Positions 17,501-27,437 are shown, numbered from the stretch's first letter. The stretch: 64,000 nucleotides of DNA from Chryseobacterium sp. SSA4.19 (GCF_022601875.1 NZ_JAKVIP010000008.1:1-64000); one strand, 5' to 3'. Notes: generated by a model from the sequence alone, not told the origin. Numbers and translations are program-made.

Positions 17501-20500
17501 AACAACCACCGGAGATGGCGGAGCTGTAGTACAAGGTGAAAGATCAATAATCTTTACTGCATAATCCTCAATTTCTCCGTCAGCTACCGTAGCACAAGGG
17601 TCCGTGATCGTGTTTGTAGAAAAGATCACCCTCATTCTAAGCGTTTGCGGGCCATTATAGGAAGTGGCAGGAACTGTAAATGTTGCCGTAATCGGTGTCG
17701 TAGTACTTGTTGTAGTGTTGATTACTCTTTCATTTGTTTCAAAGATACCATTCCTGTTAAAATCAATCCAGGCTCCGACTGCTAATGAAGACATCGAAGT
17801 TGTCAACCATGACTTAGAAACAGAAATGCTGTTATTTGTTGACGTACGAACCAATGTAATCAGTTTCGCAGGATCAGCAGAATAATTTGTATACGTATTC
17901 GCTCCTGAGTTATTGCTCATCACATAAGAGTTCGTAGGAGTAACGGTCACATTGGATATATAACCATCCGTATTACTACTTGAGGTGATGTTACAATATG
18001 TAACTGCAGGTGTTGTGAAAGGCATCGGCGCTGTATATGTTCCTGTTGTACCTGAACATATATAGGCTACCTGAACCTCGTATTGTGTCTGTTCCGTTAA
18101 ACCATTAATGGTATATGCACTTGTGGTTAAAGGAACTGTAGTCCATGTTGTTGAACCAAGAGGTCTGTACTGCAATACATAGGTAGCACCCACTGCCGGA
18201 TCCCACATGACGTAAGCTGAAGTTGCAGTAATATTGGTTACAGCAAGGTTCAGAGGAGCATTGCTTGTACAAGGGATAGGCTGGATTAGTTTCACGGCAT
18301 AATCTTCTACTTCCCCATCTCCAAAACTCTGACACATTACAGGAGAATCAAAATATCTCATAGCCACTCTCATTCTTGTTGTTGCCGGGCCGCTGTAAGC
18401 AGTTGCCGGAACATTAAATGTAGCAGTAACAGGAGTTGTTGTACTTGCAGGAGAATTCATTACCCGCTCGTTGGCTTCAAAAATTCCGTTTCTGTTAAAG
18501 TCAATCCAAACTCCTACAGCTTCACTATAGCTAAAGCCTCCAGGATAGAACTTGGATACAGAAACCGTATTTCCTACAGATCCTATAACAAGATTCACCA
18601 AGGCACTTGGTACCGTTGTATAATCCGTATACGTAGATCCTACCGAGTTATTGTTCATTACTGCAGCTCCTACCGGCGTCACCGTAACATTGGAAATATA
18701 TTCTGACCCGAAATTACTGGATGTCATGGTACAGTAATTAAGTCCTAAAGTGGTAAAGTTTACTGATGCAGAGAAAGGCCCCTGAACACCTGTACAAACC
18801 GTAGAAACCTGAACTTCATACTGAATCCCGTCACTTAAACCTGTAAGATTCACAGAATTTCCTGTAGAAGGTACGGTGGTCCACGTTGTACTTCCTAACG
18901 GGCGGTACTGCACTACATACGTTGAGTTTGCTGTAGCTGCCCATGAAACGGTTGCAGTCGTCTGGGTTATCGCTGAAACGGCAATACCTGTCGGAGCGGC
19001 TCCTGTACAACTGGCTAATGAAGCGATTGTAGAACTTCCTATAGCATAAAATACATTTCCTATGGAGCTTACTCTAATTTTAACAGTGCCTCCCAGAGTA
19101 AGACCTGTTAAGTTTATAGATTCATTACCGTCATTAGCCGTGGAAGCAGAAACTACAGTCCAAGTTACTCCGTTATCAGTTGTATAATCGATTTTTACAT
19201 TGGCAACATTATAAGGAGCAGCTGTTGTATTTACAACATCCCATGTAATATTGGTAGGACCATTGTTATAAGCAGTAGTGGTCGTCACTTTGAAAGGACC
19301 GTTATTGCCTACAATGATCTGCTGATTGGCAAACTGGGTCTGCTGCTGGGTCGCTACCGGATTATTGTCACGCACCGTAACTCTGAAATTCGTGGTTCTG
19401 GCAACTGTAGAAACAGATTCCCATCCATTATTCGAGTTATTTAAAACTCCTGCCAATACTGAAGATAATTTAGGAAAATATCTCGTAGGGCTGGTGGTTG
19501 GATTAAATGACCTGAAAGATGCACCTGTAGCAGTAGTCCCTAAATTATTTTTATTGATTGTAGTAGACGCATTATCTACTTCTTCCCAGGTATACGTCAT
19601 CGGGTCATTTTCAGCATCTGTTGCAGAAGCTGTTAATACAAATGCTGTCCCTTTTGGAATATTGTACGTAGGTAATGCTGTAATTACAGGCGGATTGTTC
19701 GTGATAGTAGTTTCTACATCACACGTCTTACTGTTAAGGTTATTCTGAACCTGGGTAATACTTACTGCATGGAAGTAAGGATCTGAGTGTGGCTGAACAT
19801 CCGTATTCGGGCCCGTAATCCCTGCATATCCCATAATTGTAGAACCGGAACCCGGCTCGACATTAACTCCCGCACCCTCCAATCCATGAGAGAACGTATG
19901 GTTAGCTCCCAATTGATGGCCGATTTCATGCGCAACGTAATCGATATCAAAATTATCCCCCTGTGGAATACCGTCTGCCGGGGAAGTATATCCTGAACCT
20001 TTCCCTTTCGGTACCGAGGTAGTAGGATTTATACAAACACAGCCTATACAGCCTGCGTTACCACCCCCACCTGAAGCACCAAATAGATGGCCAATATCAT
20101 AATTATCATTGCCTACATTAGCTGTAAGCGTTTGCTGTAACTCTTCGTTCCATGCTCCTCCTGCTCCGGCTGCAGCTGGTGAGTAAGGATCGGTAGCAGG
20201 ATTGGTATAAATAACCCCTGGAAAATTCTGTAAATTCAAATGCAGAGCGAAGTCTTTTTCAAACACCCCGTTTACCCGGGTCAAACTCGCATTGATTGCC
20301 ACTAACGCATTGGCTACAGTTCCCCCAAAAAACTGGGTATATTCTCCTGTTACAGACATGGCTAGCCGCATCGTTCTGTACTTTTTGTCAGAAGATTTCG
20401 CAAAGTTGGTTGTCTGGTTAGAAAAAGCTTTGCCGGTTGTATACAGCTTTTCTATTTCTTGTTTAGACAGCCGGTCTTCGTTCATGGAACAAAGGAAGCC

Positions 20501-20965
20501 TTCATTGCTTTTATCAGTTTTTGGATGCACACCATACACTGTTTTAGACTTGTCAGCCGGCTCTATGAATTCATACTGACCTTCCTTGATGATCATCGAC
20601 TGAAAATCATCAGAAGCAAGACTGAATCTCAGGTACTTGCCGGGATCATCTATCCCAACCCCTACATATGAGCCTAATTGATACTGATCTGCCAGTTCTT
20701 TTACGACCACAGGGAAGCTGTAAACGGCAAATTTTTCAATTTTTCCTCCTAAAGTTGGCAAAGAAATGGTGACGGGCTTTGCATTTCTGCCCGTTTCCTG
20801 TGCTTTTGCCAATTGAGACTTTAGTAAAGAAATGTCTAGAGAATAATAGTTCTTAATATCAGAACCTACTCTGGATTTTTCTCCTCTGAATGTCGTCGGA
20901 CTCCATTGTGCACTGGTTATCGCAAACAAAAAGAGGAAAAAGAAAGAAGTAAAATTTTTCTTCAT
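14501..20965 (-). CDS. Giant secreted reprolysin-type metalloprotease with FnIII/GEVED repeats and T9SS signal
   Basis: The 2154-aa protein is a zinc endopeptidase exported through Sec and the type IX system. A signal peptide (1-19) and a propeptide-like region (to about 195) precede the catalytic domain. The zinc motif is HEIGHQLGANH (H346, E347, H350, H356), with Met-turn STIMGYAG. A beta-rich region follows to about 650. Then come seven fibronectin III domains and five GEVED domains. FnIII starts lie near 653, 902, 1146, 1396, 1642, 1734 and 1832. GEVED follows FnIII 1-4 and 7. Residues 2077-2154 are a T9SS type A sorting domain (DILIYPNPVKTMLYV). The two neighbouring paralogues each have only one FnIII-GEVED pair, so this gene probably grew by module duplication. 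Substrates are unknown. Confidence 0.93.
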   Translation of the reverse strand: MKKNFTSFFFLFLFAITSAQWSPTTFRGEKSRVGSDIKNYYSLDISLLKSQLAKAQETGRNAKPVTISLPTLGGKIEKFAVYSFPVVVKELADQYQLGSYVGVGIDDPGKYLRFSLASDDFQSMIIKEGQYEFIEPADKSKTVYGVHPKTDKSNEGFLCSMNEDRLSKQEIEKLYTTGKAFSNQTTNFAKSSDKKYRTMRLAMSVTGEYTQFFGGTVANALVAINASLTRVNGVFEKDFALHLNLQNFPGVIYTNPATDPYSPAAAGAGGAWNEELQQTLTANVGNDNYDIGHLFGASGGGGNAGCIGCVCINPTTSVPKGKGSGYTSPADGIPQGDNFDIDYVAHEIGHQLGANHTFSHGLEGAGVNVEPGSGSTIMGYAGITGPNTDVQPHSDPYFHAVSITQVQNNLNSKTCDVETTITNNPPVITALPTYNIPKGTAFVLTASATDAENDPMTYTWEEVDNASTTINKNNLGTTATGASFRSFNPTTSPTRYFPKLSSVLAGVLNNSNNGWESVSTVARTTNFRVTVRDNNPVATQQQTQFANQQIIVGNNGPFKVTTTTAYNNGPTNITWDVVNTTAAPYNVANVKIDYTTDNGVTWTVVSASTANDGNESINLTGLTLGGTVKIRVSSIGNVFYAIGSSTIASLASCTGAAPTGIAVSAITQTTATVSWAATANSTYVVQYRPLGSTTWTTVPSTGNSVNLTGLSDGIQYEVQVSTVCTGVQGPFSASVNFTTLGLNYCTMTSSNFGSEYISNVTVTPVGAAVMNNNSVGSTYTDYTTVPSALVNLVIGSVGNTVSVSKFYPGGFSYSEAVGVWIDFNRNGIFEANERVMNSPASTTTPVTATFNVPATAYSGPATTRMRVAMRYFDSPVMCQSFGDGEVEDYAVKLIQPIPCTSNAPLNLAVTNITATSAYVMWDPAVGATYVLQYRPLGSTTWTTVPLTTSAYTINGLTEQTQYEVQVAYICSGTTGTYTAPMPFTTPAVTYCNITSSSNTDGYISNVTVTPTNSYVMSNNSGANTYTNYSADPAKLITLVRTSTNNSISVSKSWLTTSMSSLAVGAWIDFNRNGIFETNERVINTTTSTTTPITATFTVPATSYNGPQTLRMRVIFSTNTITDPCATVADGEIEDYAVKIIDLSPCTTAPPSPVVVTNVTASTALVSWISATGATYTLRYRTGTGAWTTIAAATNPYTIINLNGSTTYEVQVATICGGTTGAWSGSVNFTTPAISYCSSGTATVSDAYINNITVSGTNTPAMSNNSGPSTYTDYSTDVTKIITLARSSTNNVLSVGRTITSGTYSTYAWIDFNGDGLFNNNPTTVPGGERIMNLGYSSTTPVTANFSVPAGAYAGTNKAKMRVIVYYLTPTDACSTLTSNGEVEDYQVKFVDIQPCTTAAPIGIVMTNIGATTATASWISSTGATYLVRWRTTNPVGPWIVSPTPITGNSYNITGLTEQTAYEVQVATICGGTQGPWSTSVPFTTTPITYCNMTGTGTTDFISNVTMTSVNPGIPPMSNTSVQTNYISYTAPATLVNLEIGSTGNKISVAKGWSGSTQSDAVSAWIDFNRNGVFEASEQIMSSAASTTTPVTALFNVPATAYSGALTTTMRVVLKRSSSPVMCQNAVNGEVEDYAVKLRPCSTTVPNNLAFNTITHTSANVTWTVPTGSLTFIVRYRVFGTGTWTEVVASTLTGNPPLNLSGLTPATQYEVQIASSCGTSPGTFTPIKTFTTRCDPTPPNVTIGTVTANSAVINWAPVAASSTYQIRYRIVGSGPTGWATVNVTTPPLNTYTITGLLPYTTYEVQVANICNGETTVNPWSNPKVFTTDRTCELPPPGLTITGLTPTTAVVVWDPFPGATYILRYRKIGIPSWTTVAVTTNTVTLTGLTELTQYEMQVANVCSGTPGNYTLPYFFTTPTIIYCQMHSTTSTEYISKVTVTPNGKPKMENASNASTYTDFTGVTNKFIELVQGSTGNQITIDKKLTGNTKAGVAVWIDFNRNGYFDINERILAADPSADDTASGTFTVPSDAFISLTDYKYVVMRVAMSKDAIPVNCTNFANGEVEDYTVRISKLPVPNPINQTDILIYPNPVKTMLYVKNISKKANYKIYSAAGQLVSSGIILNNSIDVRNLINGVYVIDIQDGNEISAQKKFIKE
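16040..19010 (-). repeat. Four tandem FnIII-GEVED units inside the giant protease gene
   Basis: Four units of roughly 245-250 codons follow one another (residues about 653-1642). Each starts with an FnIII domain (pattern TATVSW..YVVQYR..W..V..L.GL....YEVQV), then WIDFNRNG and GEVEDYAV. The copies differ in many positions, so they are old enough to have diverged. Boundaries are estimated from the protein pattern. Confidence 0.8.
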
Positions 20966-20989
20966 AACTTTCTCAATATATTAATTAAA

Positions 20990-20997
20990 CAAATCTA
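20990..20997 (-). promoter_or_regulatory. Promoter -7 box of the giant protease gene
   Basis: On the minus strand the box reads TAGATTTG, an exact TAnnTTTG match, 24 bp before the ATG at 20965. Confidence 0.6.
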
Positions 20998-21188
20998 ATC
21001 ATTTTTTATTATTAATTTATAAGATATAACTAATTTTTTTTATAGAAATTCCACAATAATTCAGACCTTATATATGAAATAAAAAAAACACATATTGATA
21101 AATGAAAGTTCACCAAGCAAACATTTTTAGTTTCTCTGATAATGTAATATAATTTATCTTTCTCCTAATATCAGGCTCATATTAAAAC

Positions 21189-21219
21189 AAAAATCCCCGG
21201 GGATAACCCGGGGATTTTA
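21189..21219 (-). terminator. Rho-independent terminator of the second protease gene
   Basis: AAATCCCCGGG (21191-21201) pairs perfectly with CCCGGGGATTT (21207-21217) around a 5-nt loop. Read on the minus strand, it is followed by a T-rich run. It separates the second protease gene from the promoter of the giant one. Confidence 0.85.
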
Positions 21220-21238
21220 TAGTATTAAAATCTATTAA

Positions 21239-24200
21239 TTATTTCTTGATAAATTTGGAATTGAATGATTCTTTTCCTTTTTCTTCAATAGTAATAACAT
21301 ATGTACCTTTAATAAGCTCAGAAACATTAATTTGTCCGTTACTGATATTTCCTTGTCTCACTAACTGACCAGCTGCGCTGTAAATTTTATAAGAAGATTT
21401 ATCAGAAACTTTAGTCACATTTAAAATGTCTGATACCGGATTCGGATAAATCTGGATATCATTTTTAGGTCCTGCTATATCATCTGTGGCTAATTGAGCA
21501 TTTACAATCACACTGTAATCTTCAACTTCTCCGTTCGGAAAAGCTCCACATGCAAATGAATCCGGAATAGAACTTCCTGCAGATTCTGGTGTCATTAAAA
21601 CAGTAACAACTCTCATTCTTAATGGAGTATTCGTTAAAGCTGTTGCCGGAACAGCAAATGTTCCCGTTTTAACAGTTGCTCCTAACGGTAAAGCATTTGT
21701 AGGCATATTAAGAACTCTTTCGTTTGCATCAAAAGTTCCGTTCTTATTAAAGTCAATCCAAACTGCCATTCCATTCATTGCCGCAGCAGCAAGTGTTGTC
21801 GTAATAGAAACACTGATTGTATTATTTGAGCTGTTAAGCAACAGGGTAGGCCGCAGTGAAGGATTTGCAGTAAAGTTTGAATACGCTGTACCAAGTGTTG
21901 TATTGTTTACAGCTCCTAAGGTTAAGTTAGAAATATAGTTATACTGTCCGCTGCTGCTGCCTGCAGTACAATAGGTAATAGCAGGAGTTGTAAATGTTGT
22001 AACAGCAGAATAAGCACCAGGAGTTCCTGAACAAACTGCAGCTACCTGTAATTCATAGTTCGTCGAATCTGCCAATGCCGTCAGTGTTACGGTAGGTGTA
22101 CTTGAAGTGGTCTGTTGCCAGGTTGTTTCTCCCACTTTTCTATAACGAATAATATACGTAGCATTTGAAACCGGAGTCCAGTTTACAGTTACCCCATTAT
22201 ATGTAATCCCGCTTGTAGTAACCCCTGCTACAGCCGATCCGTCACACGGAGCATATGTTGCTACATTAATTTTACCAATTGCATAGAATACATTATTGAT
22301 AGAAGATACTCTTAATTTGATAGCCTGCCCATCCAACGTGGAAGGGAAAGTAAAGTTTTCACTCCCGTCATTAGGAGTAGAAGCGACTAATGTAGTCCAG
22401 GTAGTTCCGTTATTGGTTGTATAGTCTATTTTAACATTGGCAACATTATAAGGAGCAGCGGTTGTATTGGCTACAGCCCATTCAATGGGTGTTGGTGTGT
22501 TAACATTAGCATATTGAGTAGTCACCCTAAACGGCCCGTCGTTTCCTACAACAATTGTTTGAATTTCATAATTTGTTTGCTGCTGATTAGCAACAGGGTT
22601 ATTATCTCTTGCAGTAATAGCAAAGTTGGTTGTTCTTGCAACTTTAGAAACAGCTTCCCAAGTATTCCCACTATTATCTAAGACTCCGTTTAATACAGAC
22701 TCTAATTTAGGGAAATAACGAGTTGGGACTGTACTAGGAGCTACCGATCTAAAGGATGCACCTGTACTTGTATTTCCTAAGTTTGTTTTATTAATAACGA
22801 CATTCGTATTATCAACTTCCTCCCAAGTATAAGTCATAGGGTCATTTTCTGCATCTGTTACATTGGCAGTTAGCACAAAAGCCGTTCCCTTTGGAATGTT
22901 ATATGTTGGCAAAGCCGCAATTACAGGAGGGTTATTTGCAATTACAGTTTCAACATCACAAGTTTTTGAGATTAAATTGGTTTGTATCTGCTGTATACTT
23001 CCTACGTGAAAATACGGATCTGAATGAGGCTGTACGTCAGTTGTAGGCCCCGTAATACCGGCATATCCCATAATCGTAGAACCTGATCCCGGCTCCATCT
23101 GAACAGGCGCTCCCTGCATTGTATGTGAGAAGGTGTGATTTGCACCTAATTGGTGGCCCATTTCGTGAGCAACATAATCAATATCAAAATTATCTCCGGA
23201 AGGTGGGTTTGCAGCTGTCGGAAGTGTAGACCCTGTGGCCGGGGAAGTAATCCCTGAACCTTTACCATATCCTACCACCGAGTCATAACCGGTTCCAACA
23301 GGACTCATACAAACGCAGCCTATACAGCCTGCATTTCCTCCTCCTCCAGAAGCACCGAATAAATGACCGATATCATAATTAGCCTGTCCTACCTCCGTAG
23401 CCAGTATATCACGAAGAGACGTATTCCAGGAAGCAGGTGGTTGGGAAGCATTTGTAACAGCTGCATACGGGTCAGTAGCCGGATTAGGATACACCAATGC
23501 AGGATAGCTTAATAAGTTTAAGTGTACTGCAAAATCCTTCTCAAATACGCCGTTCACTCTCGTTATTGTAGCATTAATTTGGGTTAAAGCACCCGCAACG
23601 CCTCCAAAAAACTGAGTATATTCACCTGTTGTAGACATTACCAGCCTTAATGTCCTGTACTTTTTATCAGAATTCTTGGCAAAGTTTGTTGGTTGGTTAG
23701 CAATAGACTGACCATTTTTTAATAATAAATCTACTTGTTTTACAGCTGTTGGATCCTCCCCTGTAGAACATAAGAAACCATTTTCATTCTTTTTAGATTT
23801 GGGATGTACTCCATAAACCGTTTTATCAGAATTTGCAGGTTCGATAAATTCATATTCCCCTCCTTTAATAATCATGGACTGAAAATCATTAGGAGCAAGT
23901 GAAAACCTTAAATATTTAGACGGATCATCAATCCCCACCCCAACATATGAACCTAATTGATATTGATCAGCAAGATCTTTTGCCATAACAGGGAAACTGT
24001 ATACTGCAAACTTTTCTACTTTACCACCCATTGTCGGTAAAGAAATTTCCACTGCTTTAGCATTCGGGCCGGTTTCCTGAGCAGTTGCCAGCTGAGATCT
24101 TAAAACAGAAATATCCAATGAATAATAGGCCCTAACATCAACCTCTTTTCTCACTTTCTCTCCTTTAAATACAGTCGGCGACCATTGTGCAGTTGCAGCA

Positions 24201-24244
24201 CCCAGCATAAAAAGAGAAAAGAAAGAAGTAAAAAATTTCTTCAT
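21239..24244 (-). CDS. Secreted reprolysin-type metalloprotease, paralogue 2
   Basis: The 1001-aa protein is a close paralogue of the 2154-aa protease downstream. The order is signal peptide, propeptide-like region, zinc domain with HEMGHQLGANH starting at H360 and Met-turn STIMGYAG, then a beta-rich linker (NNPPVIAALPTYNIPKG). One FnIII domain (about 680-770), one GEVED domain (WIDFNKNGTFDANER, GEVEDYSV) and a T9SS type A sorting domain (DIQIYPNPVSDILNV) follow. A Cys-rich strand IGCVCM precedes the zinc site, as in both relatives. Its own -7 box (24268-24275) and terminator (21189-21219) make it independently transcribed. Confidence 0.93.
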   Translation of the reverse strand: MKKFFTSFFSLFMLGAATAQWSPTVFKGEKVRKEVDVRAYYSLDISVLRSQLATAQETGPNAKAVEISLPTMGGKVEKFAVYSFPVMAKDLADQYQLGSYVGVGIDDPSKYLRFSLAPNDFQSMIIKGGEYEFIEPANSDKTVYGVHPKSKKNENGFLCSTGEDPTAVKQVDLLLKNGQSIANQPTNFAKNSDKKYRTLRLVMSTTGEYTQFFGGVAGALTQINATITRVNGVFEKDFAVHLNLLSYPALVYPNPATDPYAAVTNASQPPASWNTSLRDILATEVGQANYDIGHLFGASGGGGNAGCIGCVCMSPVGTGYDSVVGYGKGSGITSPATGSTLPTAANPPSGDNFDIDYVAHEMGHQLGANHTFSHTMQGAPVQMEPGSGSTIMGYAGITGPTTDVQPHSDPYFHVGSIQQIQTNLISKTCDVETVIANNPPVIAALPTYNIPKGTAFVLTANVTDAENDPMTYTWEEVDNTNVVINKTNLGNTSTGASFRSVAPSTVPTRYFPKLESVLNGVLDNSGNTWEAVSKVARTTNFAITARDNNPVANQQQTNYEIQTIVVGNDGPFRVTTQYANVNTPTPIEWAVANTTAAPYNVANVKIDYTTNNGTTWTTLVASTPNDGSENFTFPSTLDGQAIKLRVSSINNVFYAIGKINVATYAPCDGSAVAGVTTSGITYNGVTVNWTPVSNATYIIRYRKVGETTWQQTTSSTPTVTLTALADSTNYELQVAAVCSGTPGAYSAVTTFTTPAITYCTAGSSSGQYNYISNLTLGAVNNTTLGTAYSNFTANPSLRPTLLLNSSNNTISVSITTTLAAAAMNGMAVWIDFNKNGTFDANERVLNMPTNALPLGATVKTGTFAVPATALTNTPLRMRVVTVLMTPESAGSSIPDSFACGAFPNGEVEDYSVIVNAQLATDDIAGPKNDIQIYPNPVSDILNVTKVSDKSSYKIYSAAGQLVRQGNISNGQINVSELIKGTYVITIEEKGKESFNSKFIKK

Positions 24245-24267
24245 AGCTTTTCAATTAAATTTAAAGC

Positions 24268-24275
24268 CAAATATA
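24268..24275 (-). promoter_or_regulatory. Promoter -7 box of protease paralogue 2
   Basis: On the minus strand the box reads TATATTTG, an exact consensus match, 23 bp before the ATG at 24244. Confidence 0.65.
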
Positions 24276-24353
24276 CTTAATTTAAGGTATTCATATTATA
24301 TTCTAATCACAATTAACTAAAAAAATCATTTTCAGCAGTATATTAACATAAAA

Positions 24354-24390
24354 ACAAATAATCCCCAGAAAAATCTGAGGATTATTTTAT
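24354..24390 (-). terminator. Rho-independent terminator of the third protease gene
   Basis: AAATAATCC (24356-24364) pairs with GGATTATTT (24379-24387), with an inner CAGA/TCTG extension. It lies just past the stop of the upstream-most protease gene. Confidence 0.7.
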
Positions 24391-24412
24391 TATTCAAAAT
24401 GAATAAGTAATA

Positions 24413-27412
24413 TTATTTTTTGATGAACTTGGAATTAAATGATTCTTTTCCTTTTTCATTAACGGTAATAACATAGGCTCCTTTAATTAATTCAGAAACA
24501 TTGATCTGTCCCTTATTAATATTGCCCTGTTTTACTAACTGACCAGCTGCACTGTAAATTTTGAATGAAGCTTTATCAGAAACTTTAGTGATATTTAAGA
24601 TATCTGATACCGGGTTCGGATAAATCTGAATATCATTTTTAGGACCGGCTACATCATTAGTACCTAATGTTCCACTTACCATTACGCTATAATCTTCAGT
24701 CTCACCATAGTAGAAATTTGTACCACAAGCGAAAGCAGAAGGAAGAGATGCGCCATTATTTCCAGCACCTGCATATATATACACTACCCTCATTCTCAAT
24801 GGCTGATTTTCTACTGCTGTAGATGGTACTGTAACTGATGAAGTATATTGCGTTAAAACAGCAGAAGATACCTCAGCGTTCAATACTTTTTCAGAATCTT
24901 CAAATGTTCCGTTTCTATTCCAATCTATCCATACAGAAGCCGCATCATAAGAAGCTTCACCTCCTACACTTACAGTTAAAGTATAAGGAGAAGTTCCTTT
25001 TACCAAATTAATCTGCAATGCAGGGTTAGCAGTATAATTTGTATAGGTAGAAGCGGTAGAAGGATTATTAACATTTGCCAATGATACATTAGAGATATAT
25101 TCGTCTGTAGTATACACAGTAGAAGAATCACAATAGGTAACTGTAGAAAAAGTAGTCACTGTAAAGTTTACTGATGCAGAATACGATCCTGTAGTACCCG
25201 AACATACTGCAGCTACCTGCACTTCATATAACCCTGCTGTTAAGCCGTTAATATTGATTGCAGATCCTGATGTTGTAACTTCTGTCCAAGTAATGTCAGA
25301 AGTTTTCTTATAGCGCACAATATAGCTTGTGGTTGTTCCTGAATAAGGGATCCAATAGATTGAAGCACCTCCGAGTGAAGAAATTGCTGTAAGACCAGAT
25401 GGTGCAGTACTGCTACAAGGTGACAAAGTAGTAAGCGCTACACTTCCTATAGTATAAAATACATTTCCGATAGAAGAAACTCTCACTTTAATAGTACTTC
25501 CATTCAATGAAATCGGGAATGTAAAGCTTTCAGAACCATCATTGGGTGTAGAAGCAGAAAGCACAAACCAAGTAGTACCATTATCTGTAGTATAATCAAT
25601 CCTTACATTAGCTACGTTATAAGGCGATGCCGTAGTATTGGCAACAGCCCATGAAATAGGTGTTGGAGAGCCATTTGCTTCCGCTACGGTAGTAGTAACC
25701 TTAAATGGGCCGTTATCTCCCACAACAATAGTTTGCGTAGCAAATTGAGTTTGCTGTTGAAGTGCATTTGCATTGTTATCTCGTACCGTTACGGCAAAGT
25801 TAGTCGTTCTCGGAACCATAGAGACTGATTCCCAAGCATTTCCTACATTATTCAATGTCCCATTTAATACAGAAGAAAATTTAGGAAAATATCTTGTAGG
25901 ATTAGTAGATGGCACAACAGAACGGAATGATGCGCCGGTAGAAGTTGTTCCTAAATTATTTTTTTTAATAATTGTACTTGCATTATCTATTTCTTCCCAC
26001 GAATAGGTCATTGGATCATTTTGTGCATCGGTAGCAGAAGCCGTCAAAACGAATGCTGTTCCTTTAGGAATACTGTATGTAGGCAGAGCAGCAATTACTG
26101 GAGGGTCATTCGTTATAGACGTTTCTACGTCACAAGTTGTACTTTGTAAAGTCTCTAATACCTGCCCTATACTTACCTTGTGAAAATAGGCATTTGAATG
26201 AGCCTGTACATCGGTAGTAGTACCTGTGATTCCAGCATATCCCATAATTGTACTTCCAGATCCCGGCTCAACATTTACTCCCGCACCTTCCAATGCATGA
26301 GAAAAGGTATGATTACCCCCTAATTGATGCCCCATTTCGTGCGCAACATAATCGATATCAAAATTATCACCTTGAGGAATACCATCTGCTGGAGAAGTAA
26401 AGCCTGAACCTTTACCTTCTGGTTCCGCAGTCGTCGGATCTGTACATACGCAACCTATACATCCAGCATTACCGCCTCCTCCGGTAGCACCAAATAAATG
26501 TCCAATATCGTAATTAGCATTACCAACTTCGGTCGTAAGTGTTTCCTGAAGCTGCAAGTTCCAATCTGGGCTTCCACCACTAGAAGCAGGAGAGTAAGGA
26601 TCCGTTGCTGCATCTAAATAAATAATTCCAGGATAATTCTGAAGATTTAAGTGTAGAGCAAAATCTTTTTCAAATACTCCGTTTACTCTGGTCATTGTGG
26701 CATTAATCGCAGCTAAAGCACCCGCTACTGTTCCTCCATGAAATTGAGTATATTCTGCTGTAACAGACATAGCCAGTCTCATCGTTCTATATTTCTTGTC
26801 AGAGGATTTAGAAAAATTGCCAGGTTGATTAGTAAAAGAACTGCCGTTTTTCAGCAATCCAGCAATCTGTTTCTTCTGATTAGCAGTTTCGTTTGTCCCA
26901 CATAAAAAAGGGTTGGTATCTTGTGCCTTTTTTGTTTTAGGATGTACCTCGTAAATGGTTTTATTATTAAGCTGAGGCTCAATAAATTCATACCCTTCAT
27001 TTCCAACAATCATCGATTGGAAATCATTTGGAGCTAAGGAAAATCTTAAATACTTAGTAGGATCATCTATCCCTACTCCTACATAAGAACCTAGCTGATA
27101 TTGATCTGCCAGTTCTTTAACTACAACAGGAAAGCTATATACGGAGAATTTCTCTATTTTCCCAGTAAGGGTAGGTAAAGAAATAATTACCGGTTTTGCA
27201 TTTGCTCCCATTTCCTGCGCATTACTCAATTGAGATCTCAGTAAGTTCAGGTCTAGTTTATAGTACCCGTTACTTCTTACATTGGATTTGCTGACATCAA
27301 ATTCCGCACTTCTTTTCTTAACATCATCTTTTTTAAAGGAAGTCGGTGTCCATTGCCCGAACACAGCCCCCCCTACCAAAGAAAACATTAAAGTAGTAAG
27401 TAATCTTTTCAT
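24413..27412 (-). CDS. Secreted reprolysin-type metalloprotease, paralogue 3
   Basis: The 999-aa protein is the third member of the tandem family. Architecture and length match paralogue 2: signal peptide (1-19), propeptide-like region, zinc domain with HEMGHQLGGNH starting at H358, and Met-turn STIMGYAG. One FnIII domain, one GEVED-type domain (WIDWNRNGTFEDSEK, GETEDYSV) and a T9SS sorting domain follow. The sorting domain is nearly identical to that of paralogue 2 (DIQIYPNPVSDILNI), while the FnIII/GEVED part has diverged more. It has its own -7 box at 27438-27445. An extra 20 residues after the signal peptide are not in the relatives. Confidence 0.92.
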   Translation of the reverse strand: MKRLLTTLMFSLVGGAVFGQWTPTSFKKDDVKKRSAEFDVSKSNVRSNGYYKLDLNLLRSQLSNAQEMGANAKPVIISLPTLTGKIEKFSVYSFPVVVKELADQYQLGSYVGVGIDDPTKYLRFSLAPNDFQSMIVGNEGYEFIEPQLNNKTIYEVHPKTKKAQDTNPFLCGTNETANQKKQIAGLLKNGSSFTNQPGNFSKSSDKKYRTMRLAMSVTAEYTQFHGGTVAGALAAINATMTRVNGVFEKDFALHLNLQNYPGIIYLDAATDPYSPASSGGSPDWNLQLQETLTTEVGNANYDIGHLFGATGGGGNAGCIGCVCTDPTTAEPEGKGSGFTSPADGIPQGDNFDIDYVAHEMGHQLGGNHTFSHALEGAGVNVEPGSGSTIMGYAGITGTTTDVQAHSNAYFHKVSIGQVLETLQSTTCDVETSITNDPPVIAALPTYSIPKGTAFVLTASATDAQNDPMTYSWEEIDNASTIIKKNNLGTTSTGASFRSVVPSTNPTRYFPKFSSVLNGTLNNVGNAWESVSMVPRTTNFAVTVRDNNANALQQQTQFATQTIVVGDNGPFKVTTTVAEANGSPTPISWAVANTTASPYNVANVRIDYTTDNGTTWFVLSASTPNDGSESFTFPISLNGSTIKVRVSSIGNVFYTIGSVALTTLSPCSSTAPSGLTAISSLGGASIYWIPYSGTTTSYIVRYKKTSDITWTEVTTSGSAININGLTAGLYEVQVAAVCSGTTGSYSASVNFTVTTFSTVTYCDSSTVYTTDEYISNVSLANVNNPSTASTYTNYTANPALQINLVKGTSPYTLTVSVGGEASYDAASVWIDWNRNGTFEDSEKVLNAEVSSAVLTQYTSSVTVPSTAVENQPLRMRVVYIYAGAGNNGASLPSAFACGTNFYYGETEDYSVMVSGTLGTNDVAGPKNDIQIYPNPVSDILNITKVSDKASFKIYSAAGQLVKQGNINKGQINVSELIKGAYVITVNEKGKESFNSKFIKK

Positions 27413-27437
27413 AAATTAATTTAATTATAATTTTTGC

